NCBI RefSeq assembly: GCF_001598475.1
Contig: NZ_BCZA01000012.1
Span: forward strand, 1-64,000
Length of the DNA: 64,000 nucleotides
Reading direction: 5' to 3'
Origin: Pantoea agglomerans NBRC 102470
GTDB taxonomy: Bacteria; Pseudomonadota; Gammaproteobacteria; Enterobacterales; Enterobacteriaceae
Made by a program: the position numbers and the translations under genes. The notes below the pieces were generated by a model. That model made no database searches and was not told the origin of the DNA. It was given only the letters and a program-made list of their open reading frames with translations. This document shows positions 7,115-19,202 of the stretch, one piece after another (position 1 is the stretch's first letter; every line of letters starts with the position of its first letter).

Positions 7115-9298
7115 ATGTCAGAGCTTCCCGATCGCGATGCGATCAATGCCCTGTTTGCGGGTAATTATGCCGACCCTTTTTCGTTACTAGGGATGCACCG
7201 AACTCAGCAAGGCCTTGAAGTCAGGGCATTGCTCCCCGAAGCGCTTGAAGTGTGGGTCATTGAAACCTCCACCGGGCGCAAACTGGCTCAGCTGGTGTGT
7301 GAAGATGCACGTGGCTTCTTCAGTGGCGTTATTCCACGCCGCAAAAACCCGTTCCGCTATCAGCTGGCGGTGAACTGGCACGGCCAGCAAAACCTGGTAG
7401 ACGATGCCTATCGCTTTGGTCCGCTGCTGCAGGAGATGGATCTGTGGCTGCTGGCAGAAGGGACGCACCTGCGCCCTTATGAGACGCTGGGCGCGCACGG
7501 TGACGTCATCGATGGCGTCTTCGGCACCCGCTTCTGCGTATGGGCACCCAACGCCCGTCGCGTGTCAGTGGTTGGCGATTTCAACTTCTGGGATGGCCGC
7601 CGTCATCCGATGCGTCTGCGTCAGGAGCTGGGCATCTGGGAGCTGTTTGTACCGGGCGCGGTCAACGGCCAGCTCTACAAGTATGAAATCATCGACGCCA
7701 ATGGCGAACTGCGCATCAAAGCGGACCCGTACGCCTTTGAGGCGCAGATGCGTCCGCAAACTGCGTCGATGATCTGTGGTCTGCCAGAGCCTGTTGAGAT
7801 GAAAGCGGAGCGCAAGGCGGCCAACGCCTTTGACGCGCCGATCTCCATCTATGAAGTGCATCTGGGCTCCTGGCGTCGTCACACCGACAACAACTTCTGG
7901 CTGAGCTACAAAGAGCTGGCTGAACAGCTGGTGCCCTACGTCAAAGAGATGGGCTTTACCCATATCGAACTGCTGCCGATCAACGAACATCCCTTTGATG
8001 GCAGCTGGGGCTATCAGCCGCTGGGCATGTATGCGCCGACCCGACGTTTTGGTACCCGTGACGAGTTCCGCGCCTTCATTGACGCCGCCCATGAGGCGGG
8101 CCTCAACGTGCTGCTCGACTGGGTGCCGGGCCACTTCCCCAGCGACGATTTCGGTCTGGCAAGGTACGACGGCACCGAGCTCTATGAGCACAGCGACCCG
8201 CGTGAAGGCTTTCACCAGGACTGGAATACCCTGATCTACAACTTTGGTCGCCGGGAAGTGAGCAACTACCTGTCGGGCAATGCGCTCTACTGGACGGAGC
8301 GCTTTGGCATTGATGGCCTGCGTGTGGATGCGGTGGCATCGATGATCTACCGCGACTACAGCCGCAGCGAAGGGGAATGGGTGCCGAATCAGTACGGCGG
8401 CCGTGAAAACCTGGAAGCGATTGAGTTTCTGCGTCACACCAACCGTACGCTCGGCACTGTGGCATCCGGTTCGGTGACCATGGCCGAAGAGTCGACAGAC
8501 TACCCTGGCGTGACGCGTCCCACCGAAGACGGCGGGCTGGGCTTCTGGTTCAAATGGAATCTGGGCTGGATGCACGACACCCTCGACTACATGAAGGTCG
8601 ATCCCATCTACCGTAAGCACCATCACGATCTGATGAGCTTCGGCATGATGTACAACTACACCGAAAACTTTGTGCTGCCGCTGTCGCATGACGAAGTGGT
8701 GCACGGTAAGCGCTCGATTCTCGATCGTATGCCGGGCGATGCATGGCAGAAGTTCGCCAACCTGCGTGCTTACTACGGCTGGATGTGGGGCTTCCCCGGC
8801 AAGAAACTGCTGTTTATGGGCAACGAATTTGCCCAGGGTCGCGAGTGGAACCACGACGTCAGCCTTGACTGGCATCTGCTGGAAGGGGACGACAACTGGC
8901 ACCACGGCGTTCACCGTCTGGTGCGCGATCTCAACCACACCTATCAGTACTACACGCCGCTGCATCAGCTCGACTTCGATCCGGCAGGCTTTGAGTGGCT
9001 GGTGGTAAACGATGCGGAACACTCCGTCTTCGCCTTTGTCCGTCGTGACCGTGAAGGCAACGAAGTGATCGTGGTCAGTAACTTTACGCCGGTGCCGCGT
9101 CCGGGCTATCGCTTTGGCGTTAACCAGCCTGGCTACTGGCGTGAAGTGCTGAATACCGATCAGCATGAGTATCACGGCAGCGACGTGCGCAACCATCGGG
9201 TGCATACCGATGAGCAGGAGAGCCACGGGCGACCGCAGTCGCTGAGTCTCAATCTGCCGCCGCTGGCAACGGTATGGCTGGTGCGGGAGGCTGAATGA
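7115..9298 (+). CDS. glgB: 1,4-alpha-glucan branching enzyme GlgB
   Basis: Transfers alpha-1,4 glucan segments to make alpha-1,6 branches in glycogen. The protein has 727 residues (E. coli 728): two N-terminal beta-sandwich/CBM48 regions over the first about 220 residues, then a GH13 barrel. The nucleophile is Asp405 in [10 protein letters not shown], the acid/base Glu458 in [10 protein letters not shown] and the third carboxylate lies in [10 protein letters not shown] near 526. First gene of glgBXCAP; its stop overlaps the glgX start (ATGA). Confidence 0.98.
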   Translation: MSELPDRDAINALFAGNYADPFSLLGMHRTQQGLEVRALLPEALEVWVIETSTGRKLAQLVCEDARGFFSGVIPRRKNPFRYQLAVNWHGQQNLVDDAYRFGPLLQEMDLWLLAEGTHLRPYETLGAHGDVIDGVFGTRFCVWAPNARRVSVVGDFNFWDGRRHPMRLRQELGIWELFVPGAVNGQLYKYEIIDANGELRIKADPYAFEAQMRPQTASMICGLPEPVEMKAERKAANAFDAPISIYEVHLGSWRRHTDNNFWLSYKELAEQLVPYVKEMGFTHIELLPINEHPFDGSWGYQPLGMYAPTRRFGTRDEFRAFIDAAHEAGLNVLLDWVPGHFPSDDFGLARYDGTELYEHSDPREGFHQDWNTLIYNFGRREVSNYLSGNALYWTERFGIDGLRVDAVASMIYRDYSRSEGEWVPNQYGGRENLEAIEFLRHTNRTLGTVASGSVTMAEESTDYPGVTRPTEDGGLGFWFKWNLGWMHDTLDYMKVDPIYRKHHHDLMSFGMMYNYTENFVLPLSHDEVVHGKRSILDRMPGDAWQKFANLRAYYGWMWGFPGKKLLFMGNEFAQGREWNHDVSLDWHLLEGDDNWHHGVHRLVRDLNHTYQYYTPLHQLDFDPAGFEWLVVNDAEHSVFAFVRRDREGNEVIVVSNFTPVPRPGYRFGVNQPGYWREVLNTDQHEYHGSDVRNHRVHTDEQESHGRPQSLSLNLPPLATVWLVREAE

Positions 9299-11277
9299 CC
9301 ATCACTGCCGGAGATCCCGAACCGCTGGGTGCCAGTTACGATGGCAAAGGCGTTAACTTCACCCTGTTCTCACAGCATGCCGGGCGCGTAGAGCTCTGCC
9401 TGTTTGATGAGCAGGGCGCAGAACAGCGTCTTGACCTGCCTGGCCGCAGCGGGGATATCTGGCATGGTTATGTTCCGGCGTTAAAACCGGGACAGCGCTA
9501 CGGCTACCGGGTGCATGGTCCCTGGGCACCGCAGCAGGGACACCGTTTTAATCCGGCGAAGCTGCTGGTTGACCCCTGCGCCCGCGCGGTTGAGGGCGAT
9601 GTACCGGATGACCCGCTGTTTCATGGCGGCGAGGCGCAGCCCGATCCGCATGACAACGCGGCGATTGCGCCGAAGTCACGGGTCGTCGCGGAGGATTTTG
9701 ACTGGCAGGACGACGTCGCACCGGGTATTCCCTGGGGTAACACGGTGATTTACGAAGCCCACGTGCGCGGCCTGACGCAGCAGCATCCGGAAATTCCGGA
9801 AACGCTGCGCGGGACTTACGCGGCGCTCGGTCATCCTGTTATGGTGAATTACCTGCGCAGTCTGGGGATTACTACCCTTGAGCTGCTGCCGGTGGCGCAC
9901 TTCGCCAGCGAGCCGCGACTGCTGCAGCTCGGCCTCAGCAACTACTGGGGCTATAACCCCTTTGCGCTCTGGGCGGTGGATCCCCGTTACGCCTCCGGTC
10001 AGCCGGACGTGACGCCGTTGCAGGAGTTTCAGCAGGCGGTCAAAAACCTGCACGCCGCAGGTATCGAAGTGCTGCTGGATGTGGTGTTCAACCACACCGC
10101 TGAACTCGATGAGATTGGCCCGACAATCTCCATGCGCGGCATCGACAACGCCAGCTACTACTGGCTCGATGAGCAGGGCGATTATCAGAACTGGACCGGC
10201 TGCGGCAACACGCTGAATATTCATCATCCTCAGGTGATGACGTGGGCTTTAGAGGCGCTGCGCTACTGGGTGCGGGTCTGCCACGTCGACGGCTTCCGCT
10301 TTGACCTCGCGCCAGTGCTGGGCCGCACACCGGATTACCAGCGTGATGCGCCATTTTTTGAGGCGATACGCGCCTGTCCGCTGCTCTCTCAGGTCAAGCT
10401 GATTGCTGAACCCTGGGATATCGGCCCTGACGGCTATCAGGTTGGTCGTTTTCCGCCGCCGTTTGCCGAATGGAACGATCAGTTTCGCGACACCGCGCGT
10501 CGTTACTGGCTGCACGGCGACATAAGCAACGGCGAGTTCGTCCGCCGCTTTGCCGCCTCCAGCGATCTCTACCAGCATGATGACCGGTCGCCACACGCCA
10601 CGGTTAACCTGATCACCGCCCATGACGGCTTTACGCTATGGGATGTGGTGAGCTTCGAACGTAAACACAACGAAGCGAACGGGGAAGATAACCGTGATGG
10701 TCACGGCGATAACTACAGCCACAACCACGGCAAAGAGGGGCTGAACGTCAGCTTCGACGTGATTGAACGTCGCCGTCGCAGCGTGCGGGCACTGCTGACG
10801 ACGCTGCTGCTGTCACAGGGCACGCCGATGCTGCTGGCAGGCGATGAGCGCGGCCACACCCAGCGTGGCAATAACAACGCTTACTGTCAGGACAACGCCC
10901 TGAGCTGGCTTGACTGGCAGGCGGATGAGAAGGGATTAGTCGGATTCACCGCTGCACTGATCGAGCTGCGCCAGCGCATTCCGGCGCTGACCGCAGATCG
11001 CTGGTGGCAGGACGGTGACGGCAATGTGCAGTGGCTCAATGCCGGTGGCCAGCCACTGCAACACGATGAATGGGCACAGGGGATGCACAGATTGCAGATC
11101 CTGCTGTCCGGCCGCTGGTTAATAACAATAAACGCCACGGATACGGTGAATGACATCGTGTTACCAGACGGAGAATGGCGCGCCCTTCCTCCTTTCGCCG
11201 GGGACGACAACCCCATCCTGCTAACTGTCTGGCATGGTCCCGCACACGGTGTGTGCGTGTTCCAAAAGCAATCATAA
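9295..11277 (+). CDS. glgX: Glycogen debranching enzyme GlgX
   Basis: Hydrolyses the alpha-1,6 branches of limit dextrins left by glycogen phosphorylase, releasing mainly maltotetraose and similar chains that MalP/MalQ can process. The protein has 660 residues (E. coli 657). An N-terminal CBM48-like domain is followed by a GH13 barrel with catalytic Asp337 in [10 protein letters not shown], Glu372 in IAEPWDIGP and a third Asp in [10 protein letters not shown]. The ATG overlaps the glgB stop by four bases, so translation is coupled. Confidence 0.97.
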   Translation: MTITAGDPEPLGASYDGKGVNFTLFSQHAGRVELCLFDEQGAEQRLDLPGRSGDIWHGYVPALKPGQRYGYRVHGPWAPQQGHRFNPAKLLVDPCARAVEGDVPDDPLFHGGEAQPDPHDNAAIAPKSRVVAEDFDWQDDVAPGIPWGNTVIYEAHVRGLTQQHPEIPETLRGTYAALGHPVMVNYLRSLGITTLELLPVAHFASEPRLLQLGLSNYWGYNPFALWAVDPRYASGQPDVTPLQEFQQAVKNLHAAGIEVLLDVVFNHTAELDEIGPTISMRGIDNASYYWLDEQGDYQNWTGCGNTLNIHHPQVMTWALEALRYWVRVCHVDGFRFDLAPVLGRTPDYQRDAPFFEAIRACPLLSQVKLIAEPWDIGPDGYQVGRFPPPFAEWNDQFRDTARRYWLHGDISNGEFVRRFAASSDLYQHDDRSPHATVNLITAHDGFTLWDVVSFERKHNEANGEDNRDGHGDNYSHNHGKEGLNVSFDVIERRRRSVRALLTTLLLSQGTPMLLAGDERGHTQRGNNNAYCQDNALSWLDWQADEKGLVGFTAALIELRQRIPALTADRWWQDGDGNVQWLNAGGQPLQHDEWAQGMHRLQILLSGRWLITINATDTVNDIVLPDGEWRALPPFAGDDNPILLTVWHGPAHGVCVFQKQS

Positions 11278-11287
11278 GGAGTCAGAC

Positions 11288-12580
11288 ATGGTTAAGTTAG
11301 ATAGAACAGATCACCTGATGCTGGCCCGCCAGCTCCCTACACAGACGGTTGCTCTGATCCTCGCCGGCGGACGCGGCACGCGCCTGGTCGATTTAACGGC
11401 CAAACGTGCCAAACCGGCGGTGCATTTCGGCGGCAAGTTCCGCATTATCGACTTTGCCCTCTCCAACTGCGTCAACTCCGGTATCCGACGGATTGGCGTG
11501 ATTACTCAGTATCAGTCTCATACCCTGACTCAGCACATCCAGCGTGGCTGGTCGATCTTCAATGAAGAGATGAATGAGTTTGTCGATTTGCTGCCAGCGC
11601 AGCAGCGATTTTCGACCGAACAGTGGTATCGCGGGACGGCCGATGCCGTGACGCAAAACCTTGATGTGATTCGCCGCTATCAGGCGCAGTACATCGTGAT
11701 CCTTGCCGGGGACCACATTTATAAGATGGATTATTCACGCATGCTGCTGGATCACGTGGTCAACGAGGCGAAATGTACCATCGCCTGTTTACCGGTGCCG
11801 GTGCATGAAGCCACGGCGTTTGGCGTGATGGCGGTGGACGAAGAGAATATGGTGATCGACTTCGTGGAGAAACCCGCGAAACCGCCCACCATGCCGGGTG
11901 ATGACACTCAGGCGCTCGCCAGCATGGGGATCTACGTTTTCAACGCAGACTATCTCTATGAACTGCTGGAAGAGGATCTGCAGACGCCAGGCTCTAACCA
12001 CGACTTCGGCAAAGATATCCTGCCGAAAATCGTGGCAAGCGGCGAAGGCTATGCGCACTCCTTTGCGCTCTCCTGCGTACAGAACGATGACAATGCGCCG
12101 CCTTACTGGCGCGACGTCGGGACGCTGGAAGCCTACTGGCGCGCCAATCTCGACCTGGCATCGGTGATGCCTGAACTCGATATGTATGACGTCACCTGGC
12201 CGATTCGTACCCACATGGAGCCGCTGCCGCCGGCCAAATTTGTTCAGGATCGTTCCGGCAGTCACGGGATGACTATGAACTCGCTGGTCTCGGGGGGCTG
12301 CATCATCTCCGGTTCAGTGGTGGTCAATTCGGTGCTGTTCCCGCGGGTACGCGTTAACTCTTTTTGCAATATAGATTCAACTGTACTGCTGCCTGATGTG
12401 GTAGTGGGCCGATCGTGTCGTCTGCGTCGCTGCGTCATTGATCGTGCCTGCGAGTTACCGGAAGGCATGGTCATTGGCGAAAACCCGGATGAAGACAGTC
12501 GCCGGTTTCACCGTTCGGATGAAGGCATCGTACTGGTAACCCGCGCCATGCTGGCCAGGCTGGCCAAAGCGGGGCTGTAA
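11288..12580 (+). CDS. glgC: Glucose-1-phosphate adenylyltransferase GlgC
   Basis: Makes ADP-glucose from ATP and glucose-1-phosphate, the rate-setting step of glycogen synthesis, allosterically activated by fructose-1,6-bisphosphate and inhibited by AMP in enterobacteria. The 430-residue protein (E. coli 431) has the nucleotide loop [11 protein letters not shown] at about 23-33 and the conserved [19 protein letters not shown] segment, with a C-terminal left-handed beta-helix. The start at 11288 is preceded by AAGGAG; the frame is open 54 bases further upstream but only inside glgX. The GGA in the ribosome site resembles a CsrA target, as known for E. coli glgC, but this is inference. Confidence 0.97.
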   Translation: MVKLDRTDHLMLARQLPTQTVALILAGGRGTRLVDLTAKRAKPAVHFGGKFRIIDFALSNCVNSGIRRIGVITQYQSHTLTQHIQRGWSIFNEEMNEFVDLLPAQQRFSTEQWYRGTADAVTQNLDVIRRYQAQYIVILAGDHIYKMDYSRMLLDHVVNEAKCTIACLPVPVHEATAFGVMAVDEENMVIDFVEKPAKPPTMPGDDTQALASMGIYVFNADYLYELLEEDLQTPGSNHDFGKDILPKIVASGEGYAHSFALSCVQNDDNAPPYWRDVGTLEAYWRANLDLASVMPELDMYDVTWPIRTHMEPLPPAKFVQDRSGSHGMTMNSLVSGGCIISGSVVVNSVLFPRVRVNSFCNIDSTVLLPDVVVGRSCRLRRCVIDRACELPEGMVIGENPDEDSRRFHRSDEGIVLVTRAMLARLAKAGL

Positions 12581-12643
12581 GCGATAAGCGAAACTTACGC
12601 AATCGGCACGCGGAGCGTGTCGGATAACTTAATGAGGTCGAGG

Positions 12644-14077
12644 ATGCAGGTTTTACATGTCTGTTCGGAACTTTTCCCGCTGCTAAAAACGGGCGGACTG
12701 GCTGATGTAGTCGGGGCATTACCTCAGGCACAAATTGCGGGCGGCACGGATACGCGGGTACTACTGCCCGCTTTTCCCGCATTGCGCAAAGGCATACCTG
12801 ATCTCCAGGTCGTGACAGAGCGAGAAACATTTGCCGGTCATGTACGTCTGCTATTTGGTGAATTTAACGGTGTGGGCATCTACTTGATTGATGCTCCCGG
12901 CCTCTACGATCGTCCGGGTAGTCCCTACCATGACGAATCGCAGTTTGCGTATGTCGACAACTATCTGCGCTTTGCGCTGCTGGGCTGGGTTGGCTGTGAA
13001 CTGGCGTGCGGCATGGACGCGATGTGGCGTCCCGATATTGTGCATGCCCATGACTGGCACGCAGGCCTGACCTGCGCCTATCTGGAAGCGCGTGGTCGTC
13101 CGGCTAAATCGGTCTTCACCGTGCACAACCTGGCGTATCAGGGGCTGTTCATGGCGCACCACATGGAAGAGATTGGCCTGCCATGGTCGTTCTTTAACAT
13201 GCACGGGCTGGAGTTTTTCGGTCAGATCTCCTTCCTGAAAGCGGGACTTTTTTACGCCGACCATATCACGGCGGTCAGCCCGACTTACGCCCATGAAATT
13301 ACTTCTGCCGAATATGCTTACGGCATGGAAACCCTGCTGGCACAGCGGATGCGTGAAGGCCGTCTCAGCGGCATTCTCAACGGCGTTGATCCCTCTATCT
13401 GGGATCCGGCGCACGATCTGCTGCTCAGCGCGCGTTATAACCGCGACACGCTGGAAGCGAAAGCGGAGAACAAACGTCAGCTGCAGGTGGCGATGGGTCT
13501 GAAGGTGGATGATAAAGCGCCGGTGTTCTGCGTGATCAGCCGTCTGACCAAACAGAAAGGGCTGGACCTGGTGCTGGAGGCGCTGCCCGGCTTGCTGGCG
13601 CAGGGCGGTCAACTGGTGCTGCTGGGCCAGGGCGATGCTGAACTGCAGCAGGGCTTCCTGGCGGCGGCGGCAGAGCATCCGGGCAGCGTCGGCGTGCAGA
13701 TCGGCTATCACGAAGCGTTCTCACACCGCATTGTCGGCGGCGCGGACGTGATTGTGGTGCCGAGTCGCTTTGAGCCCTGCGGTCTGACACAACTTTATGG
13801 CCTCAAGTATGGTACGTTGCCGTTAGTGCGCCGCACCGGCGGGCTGGCCGATACCGTGAATGACAGCTCACTGGAGAATCTGGCCGACGGCATCGCCAGT
13901 GGATTCAGTTTTGAAGATGCCAACGCCTGGTCACTGCTTCGGGCTATCCGGCGCGCGTTTGTGTTGTGGTCCCGTCCTTCGCTCTGGCGCTATGTTCAGC
14001 GCCAGGCAATGGCGATGGACTTTAGCTGGCAGGTGGCAGCACAAGCCTACCGTGATCTCTACCAACGTTTGATGTAA
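12644..14077 (+). CDS. glgA: Glycogen synthase GlgA
   Basis: Adds glucose from ADP-glucose to the growing alpha-1,4 glucan. It is a GT5 enzyme of 477 residues, identical in length to E. coli GlgA. The substrate-binding Lys15 lies in KTGGLADV (15-22); the C-terminal half carries [10 protein letters not shown] and the [14 protein letters not shown] retaining-transferase signature. The ATG at 12644 is preferred over an in-frame upstream start at 12617 because it matches the family N-terminus MQVLHVCSE and follows GAGGTCGAGG. It sits 63 bases after glgC. Confidence 0.97.
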   Translation: MQVLHVCSELFPLLKTGGLADVVGALPQAQIAGGTDTRVLLPAFPALRKGIPDLQVVTERETFAGHVRLLFGEFNGVGIYLIDAPGLYDRPGSPYHDESQFAYVDNYLRFALLGWVGCELACGMDAMWRPDIVHAHDWHAGLTCAYLEARGRPAKSVFTVHNLAYQGLFMAHHMEEIGLPWSFFNMHGLEFFGQISFLKAGLFYADHITAVSPTYAHEITSAEYAYGMETLLAQRMREGRLSGILNGVDPSIWDPAHDLLLSARYNRDTLEAKAENKRQLQVAMGLKVDDKAPVFCVISRLTKQKGLDLVLEALPGLLAQGGQLVLLGQGDAELQQGFLAAAAEHPGSVGVQIGYHEAFSHRIVGGADVIVVPSRFEPCGLTQLYGLKYGTLPLVRRTGGLADTVNDSSLENLADGIASGFSFEDANAWSLLRAIRRAFVLWSRPSLWRYVQRQAMAMDFSWQVAAQAYRDLYQRLM

Positions 14078-14096
14078 CGGATTGGGAAAACTGGAT

Positions 14097-16544
14097 ATGA
14101 ATGCACCTTTCACTTACGCCTCACCAACGTTGACGGTTGATGCCTTAAAGCATTCGATTGCCTATAAATTGATGTTTACCATCGGCAAAGATCCCTCTAT
14201 CGCCAATAAGCATGAGTGGCTTAACGCCTCGCTGCTGGCGGTGCGTGACCGGATGGTGGAGCGCTGGCTGCGTTCCAGCCGTGCTCAGCTGTCGCAGGAT
14301 GTCCGGCAGGTCTATTACCTGTCGATGGAGTTCCTGATGGGCCGCACGCTGGGCAATGCGCTGCTGGCGATGGGGATTTATGACGATCTCAACCAGGCGC
14401 TGGATGAGATGGGTCTGGATCTGGCCGAGCTGATGGAAGAAGAAAACGATCCGGGGCTGGGCAACGGTGGTCTGGGTCGCCTGGCGGCCTGTTTCCTCGA
14501 CTCGCTGGCGACGCTGGGGATGCCGGGCCGTGGCTATGGCATCCGGTATGATTACGGCATGTTCAAACAGAACATTGTGGAAGGTGAGCAGAAAGAGTCG
14601 CCGGATTACTGGCTTGAATATGGTAATCCGTGGGAATTCCAGCGTTTCAATACCCGTTACAAAGTGCGCTTTGGTGGCCGCGTCCAGCACGAAGGCGCGA
14701 AAGTGCGCTGGCTGGAGACCGAAGAGATCCTGGCGATGGCCTATGACCAGATCATTCCGGGCTTTGACACCGACGCTACCAACACCTTACGGCTGTGGGG
14801 CGCGCAGGCCAGCAACGAAATCAACCTCGGCAAGTTCAACCAGGGCGACTACTTTGCGGCGGTGGAAGATAAAAACCACTCCGAGAACGTGTCGCGCGTG
14901 CTCTATCCGGATGATTCGACCTACTCAGGCCGCGAGCTGCGCCTGCGTCAGGAATATTTCCTGGTCTCCGCGACGGTGCAGGACATTCTGAATCGTCACT
15001 GGCGGATGCATCAGACCTGGGACAACCTGGCGGATAAAATCGCTATTCACCTGAATGATACCCATCCGGTGCTGGCGATCCCCGAACTGATGCGCCTGCT
15101 GATCGACGATCATAAATTCAGCTGGGACAACGCTTTTGACGTCTGCTGTCAGGTCTTCTCCTATACCAACCATACGTTGATGACCGAAGCGCTGGAAACC
15201 TGGCCGGTCGATATGATCGGCAAGATCCTGCCGCGTCACCTCAGCATTATTTTTGAAATTAACGACTTCTTCCTTAAGACCATTCAGGATCACTATCCCG
15301 ATGACCTGGATCTGCTGTCGCGCATTTCGATCATCGACGAAAACGATGGCCGCCGGATACGCATGGGCTGGCTGGCGGTGGTGGTCAGCCACAAAGTAAA
15401 CGGCGTTTCGGAGCTGCACTCCAACCTGATGGTACAGTCGCTGTTTGCCGATTTCTCCCGTCTGTTCCCTGGTCGCTTCTGTAACAAAACCAATGGCGTT
15501 ACGCCGCGCCGCTGGCTGGCGCTGGCGAACCCGGCGCTGTCAGAGGTGCTGGATGAGGAGATTGGCCGCAACTGGCGCACCGATCTCAGCCAGCTGGGCG
15601 AGCTGAAGGCGCAGATCGACTATCCGGCGTTTATTGAAAAAGTGGCGGTCGCCAAGTATCAGAACAAGCGTCGGCTGGCCGACTGGGTGGCGAAGAATCT
15701 GGACGTGGTGCTCGACCCGAACGCGCTGTTTGATGTGCAGATCAAGCGCATTCACGAGTACAAACGCCAGCTGCTCAACGTGCTGCATGTGATCACCCGA
15801 TACAACCGTATCAAGGCCGATCCCCAGGCGGATTGGGTGCCACGCGTCAATATCTTTGCCGGTAAAGCGGCGTCGGCCTATTACGTTGCCAAGCACATCA
15901 TTCATCTGATCAACGATGTCGCCAATGTGATCAACAACGATCCGCAGGTGAAGAACAAACTGAAGGTGGTCTTCATCCCGAACTACAGCGTGAGCCTGGC
16001 GCAGATCATTATTCCGGCGGCCGATCTCTCTGAGCAGATCTCTACCGCAGGGACAGAGGCGTCCGGCACCAGTAATATGAAGTTTGCGCTGAATGGCGCG
16101 CTGACCATCGGTACGCTGGATGGGGCCAACGTTGAAATGCTGGATCACGTCGGTGAAGAGAACATCTTCATTTTCGGTAATACCACGCCGCAGGTCGAAG
16201 CCCTGCGTAAAGGGGGCTATAACCCGCGTGACTATTACGAAAAGGATGAAGAGCTGCATCAGGTGCTGACCCAGATTGCTTCCGGTCTGTTCAGTCCGCA
16301 GGATCCGGGCCGCTACCGCAATCTGTTCGATTCACTGGTCAACTTCGGCGATCACTACCAGTTGCTGGCGGATTATCGCAGCTATGTGGATACCCAGGAT
16401 AAAGTGGATGCGCTCTACCGTAAACCGGATGAGTGGCAACGCCGCGCGGCTAAAAACATCGCCGGAATGGGCTACTTCTCGTCTGACCGTACGATTCAGG
16501 AGTACGCTGATGAGATCTGGAATATCTCGCCAGTAAGGTTGTAA
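14097..16544 (+). CDS. glgP: Glycogen phosphorylase GlgP
   Basis: Removes glucose-1-phosphate units from non-reducing ends of glycogen. The 815-residue GT35 protein has the length of E. coli GlgP. Pyridoxal phosphate is held by Lys662 in [10 protein letters not shown]. The N-terminal [12 protein letters not shown] matches the family and selects the ATG at 14097. Last gene of the glg operon, 19 bases after glgA. A paralogue, malP, lies 12 kb downstream; GlgP is told from it by its closer match to glycogen-type enzymes and by operon context. Confidence 0.97.
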   Translation: MNAPFTYASPTLTVDALKHSIAYKLMFTIGKDPSIANKHEWLNASLLAVRDRMVERWLRSSRAQLSQDVRQVYYLSMEFLMGRTLGNALLAMGIYDDLNQALDEMGLDLAELMEEENDPGLGNGGLGRLAACFLDSLATLGMPGRGYGIRYDYGMFKQNIVEGEQKESPDYWLEYGNPWEFQRFNTRYKVRFGGRVQHEGAKVRWLETEEILAMAYDQIIPGFDTDATNTLRLWGAQASNEINLGKFNQGDYFAAVEDKNHSENVSRVLYPDDSTYSGRELRLRQEYFLVSATVQDILNRHWRMHQTWDNLADKIAIHLNDTHPVLAIPELMRLLIDDHKFSWDNAFDVCCQVFSYTNHTLMTEALETWPVDMIGKILPRHLSIIFEINDFFLKTIQDHYPDDLDLLSRISIIDENDGRRIRMGWLAVVVSHKVNGVSELHSNLMVQSLFADFSRLFPGRFCNKTNGVTPRRWLALANPALSEVLDEEIGRNWRTDLSQLGELKAQIDYPAFIEKVAVAKYQNKRRLADWVAKNLDVVLDPNALFDVQIKRIHEYKRQLLNVLHVITRYNRIKADPQADWVPRVNIFAGKAASAYYVAKHIIHLINDVANVINNDPQVKNKLKVVFIPNYSVSLAQIIIPAADLSEQISTAGTEASGTSNMKFALNGALTIGTLDGANVEMLDHVGEENIFIFGNTTPQVEALRKGGYNPRDYYEKDEELHQVLTQIASGLFSPQDPGRYRNLFDSLVNFGDHYQLLADYRSYVDTQDKVDALYRKPDEWQRRAAKNIAGMGYFSSDRTIQEYADEIWNISPVRL

Positions 16545-16576
16545 GGCGCGTGCAGTCTGGTTTCTGACTTTCTTTG

Positions 16577-16594
16577 CGGCCGAGGGATCGGCCG
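16577..16594 (+). terminator. Hairpin after glgP
   Basis: Perfect 7-base arms CGGCCGA (16577-16583) and TCGGCCG (16588-16594) around GGGA lie 32 bases beyond the glgP stop. The following TTCTCTCCTG is pyrimidine-rich but not a clean T-run. A probable end of the glg transcript before mdcR. Confidence 0.5.
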
Positions 16595-16741
16595 TTCTCT
16601 CCTGTGCTCTCTTTGCTCACCGCCCATCCTGCACCTCTTCAGCAGGTTCAGCCTCTTATCGCCTCTGCGTCCGTAAGTGCCTCTTGTGCGAGCCAGATCA
16701 TTACACCCTGGCTGAGAATCGCTACTATGCGGGAAAGCAAA

Positions 16742-17701
16742 ATGACCCTACAGGCAACAGCAGCAATGAGTGACAACATCAACCAGGAAATTACCTTCCG
16801 TAAACTCAGCGTCTTCATGATGTTTATGAGCAAGGGCAATATCGCCCGTACGGCGGAAGCGCTGGAGCTGAGCAGCGTCAGCGTGCATCGCGCACTGCAT
16901 ACGCTGGAAGAGGGCATCGACTGCCCGCTGTTTATCCACAAGGGCCGCAACCTGGTGCCGCTGCCTGCCGCCTGGACGCTGCTGGACTACTGTCGCGACG
17001 TGACCACCCTGATGGGAAAAGGCATTGAAGAGGCGCGCAAAGTCGCAGGCATCGGCGGGGGGCGTCTGCGACTTGGCACGCTCTACTCCCTGACGCTGGA
17101 GACCATTCCCCGGCTGATCATGGGCATGAAGCTGCGTCGGCCCACGCTGGAGCTCGATCTGACCATGGGTTCCAATCAAATGCTGCTGAATATGCTGGAA
17201 GATGACGCGCTGGATGCGATTCTGATCGCCACCGATGACGGCGAACTCAGCGACGCGCATTTTGATGTGATTCCGCTGTTTGAGGACAGGATCTTTCTGG
17301 CCACACCGGCCGGTGAGACGCGGGACGGAGCCGGTCCGGTGGATCTGCGTGATTATGCCGACCGTGATTTTGTCTCGCTGGCTGAAGGGTTTGCCACCTA
17401 TGCCGGTTCGCAGGAGGCGTTCCAGATAGCCGGATTTGAACCGCGCATGGTCACCCAGGTGAATGACATCTTCTCGATGATAAGCCTGGTGCAGGCGGGC
17501 GTCGGCCTGGCACTGATCCCGGGACGGATGAAGAAGGTGTATGAAAACAACATTCAGCTGCTGACGCTCGCTGAGCCTTACCAGATGCGTCAGCAGATCT
17601 CGATCGTCTACTCACATCGCCGCGAACGGGATAATGACCTGCTGGCACTGGCGGCAGAAGGGCGGATGTACGCCCGCAGCCTTACTGACTCAGCCGTTTA
17701 A
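16742..17701 (+). CDS. mdcR: LysR-type regulator of malonate utilisation MdcR
   Basis: A LysR-family activator with an N-terminal winged helix-turn-helix (FMSKGNIARTAEALELSSVSVHRALHTLEEG) and a C-terminal effector domain. It resembles MdcR of Klebsiella, which controls malonate decarboxylase genes. The start is uncertain: the ATG at 16742 has GGGAAAG upstream, while an internal ATG at 16766 (MSDNINQEITF) gives the N-terminus nearest the family. The frame stays open to 16574. The 3' end overlaps that of convergent mdcH by 20 bases. Likely senses malonate or a derivative (inference). Confidence 0.9.
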   Translation: MTLQATAAMSDNINQEITFRKLSVFMMFMSKGNIARTAEALELSSVSVHRALHTLEEGIDCPLFIHKGRNLVPLPAAWTLLDYCRDVTTLMGKGIEEARKVAGIGGGRLRLGTLYSLTLETIPRLIMGMKLRRPTLELDLTMGSNQMLLNMLEDDALDAILIATDDGELSDAHFDVIPLFEDRIFLATPAGETRDGAGPVDLRDYADRDFVSLAEGFATYAGSQEAFQIAGFEPRMVTQVNDIFSMISLVQAGVGLALIPGRMKKVYENNIQLLTLAEPYQMRQQISIVYSHRRERDNDLLALAAEGRMYARSLTDSAV

Positions 17702-18584
17702 CCAGATGGAGTGCAACCTCAACGCTGTTGCGCTCCAGACAAATCGCGTCGCCCTGCCAGCCAGCCTGAAGCGTCAGGCCGGTCAGCACATTGCCAGGCG
17801 GCATCTCAATCGCCAGTCGGGCATCGCGCTGATTGGCTGAAACCATCGCATCATTCCACTGCACCATACGCGCCATATTAAAGGCAAGATCGTCGGCAAT
17901 CTTCTCCGGCTCCCAAATCACGCGTCCGGTTGAACCGCTGAGGTAAGCGCAATGGGGACGGGAAAGGCTGACGGACCCGAACGCGCGCGCCAGTTCTGCA
18001 GCGGGCTTATCCAGCAGCGCGCAGTGCGACGGCACGCTCACCGCGAGTTTAATCGCTTTGCTGGCACCGGCATCCAGCGCTTTCTGCGCGACTACCGCCA
18101 TATCCTCGTCGCGGCCAGCAATCACAATCTGCGTTTCCGCATTCAGGTTGGCGATATAGGTGTTGCTGCCGGGCAGCAGTTTTTCCAGACGACTCAGCGT
18201 CAGGCCGGTGATGGCGGTCAGACCATATCCCTCCGGATAAGCCTGCTCCATCAGATCGCCTCGCAGTGCCACCAGCCGCAGAGCATCACTGAAATCCAGC
18301 GCGCCGGAAATCACCGCAGCAGGAAACGCGCCAATCGACAGACCGCTGACGATATCGGGTTTCACCCCACGGCGAATCAGCTCGCGCGCCCAGGCGACAC
18401 CGCAAATCAGCAGACTGAGCTGCACGGCGCGCGTGTGGCGCAGTGCATCGGCACTGTCGAGCTGGTCAGTCTCGTCGCCCAGCACTGCACGCACGCTGTT
18501 CAACAGGGCGTCGCCGTCGGGAAGGTGCTGTAACATCCCGGCACGCTGAGTGCCCTGGCCGGGAAAGGTAAAGAGTATTTTCAT
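17682..18584 (-). CDS. mdcH: Malonate decarboxylase epsilon subunit, malonyl-CoA:ACP transacylase MdcH
   Basis: Transfers a malonyl group from malonyl-CoA to the prosthetic group of MdcC, which primes the decarboxylase. The 300-residue protein has the acyltransferase fold of FabD: FPGQGTQ at residues 7-13 and the active-site Ser83 in GLSIG, with the later VPSHCALLD segment carrying the catalytic histidine. Last gene of the mdc operon; its ATG overlaps mdcG by four bases and its end overlaps convergent mdcR. Confidence 0.93.
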   Translation of the reverse strand: MKILFTFPGQGTQRAGMLQHLPDGDALLNSVRAVLGDETDQLDSADALRHTRAVQLSLLICGVAWARELIRRGVKPDIVSGLSIGAFPAAVISGALDFSDALRLVALRGDLMEQAYPEGYGLTAITGLTLSRLEKLLPGSNTYIANLNAETQIVIAGRDEDMAVVAQKALDAGASKAIKLAVSVPSHCALLDKPAAELARAFGSVSLSRPHCAYLSGSTGRVIWEPEKIADDLAFNMARMVQWNDAMVSANQRDARLAIEMPPGNVLTGLTLQAGWQGDAICLERNSVEVALHLVKRLSQ

Positions 18585-19201
18585 TGTAGCTCCCTGCTCC
18601 AGGGTGAAGCGGTCAGTATCGGCCCGGTAACGGTTTTAACCAGCGCGCGGCCTTCACGCAGCCACTCGCTGAGGGCAAACGCGCCGGACGGCGTTTCTAC
18701 CTGCGTATCGACCCGGCAGGCCAGCGTGTCGGTTTGCGCCTGCCAGCGTTGCAGCGTATCGCGCGCCAGCGGCTCTGGCGCGCGAATAACTAAATCAAGA
18801 TCGCTGGCGGCATGCAGCGTGGGTTGCTGTGTTGCCAGTGCGTAACCGGTACTGCCGGTAATACCCCAGCGCCACGGCCAGTCGTGCTCACTGAGGGCAA
18901 TCGCCGCGCCGACCGGCGCATAAGCGGTAAACGGCGAGGCAAGCAACTGCGCACGCGCCGCCAGCATCTCCGGCGTGACAACGCGAACGATATCCGCTGC
19001 ATTGACCCATCCGGCGGCGCGCTGTTCGCGGCGCTCGCCGCGCACACCCACCGGTATCAGCCCGGTTTCGCTCCTGTCGCGCCGCACCACGACCGGAAGG
19101 CCGGGATGCCAGAACTGACTGACCCAGCTCTCACTGATGGCGGCTAAGGCGTTGCCGTCTCGCAGCCAGAGCAGATCGTGGGGGCGCGGTACAGAGCTCA
19201 T
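18581..19201 (-). CDS. mdcG: Malonate decarboxylase holo-ACP synthase MdcG
   Basis: Attaches the phosphoribosyl-dephospho-CoA prosthetic group to the serine of MdcC; a nucleotidyltransferase related to CitX. The protein has 206 residues with the probable metal-binding SDLDLVIRAP motif near 133-142. It begins two bases after the mdcF stop and overlaps mdcH by four bases, so it is within one translationally coupled operon. The motif assignment is by analogy with nucleotidyltransferases; family membership is clear from the cluster. Confidence 0.9.
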   Translation of the reverse strand: MSSVPRPHDLLWLRDGNALAAISESWVSQFWHPGLPVVVRRDRSETGLIPVGVRGERREQRAAGWVNAADIVRVVTPEMLAARAQLLASPFTAYAPVGAAIALSEHDWPWRWGITGSTGYALATQQPTLHAASDLDLVIRAPEPLARDTLQRWQAQTDTLACRVDTQVETPSGAFALSEWLREGRALVKTVTGPILTASPWSRELQ

Positions 19202-19202
19202 A

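Noticed and set aside
7565-9226. A 553-codon open frame antisense to glgB
   Set aside because: It lies wholly within a certain glgB gene, has no family motifs and no ribosome site. It is a common by-product of GC-rich codon use on the other strand.
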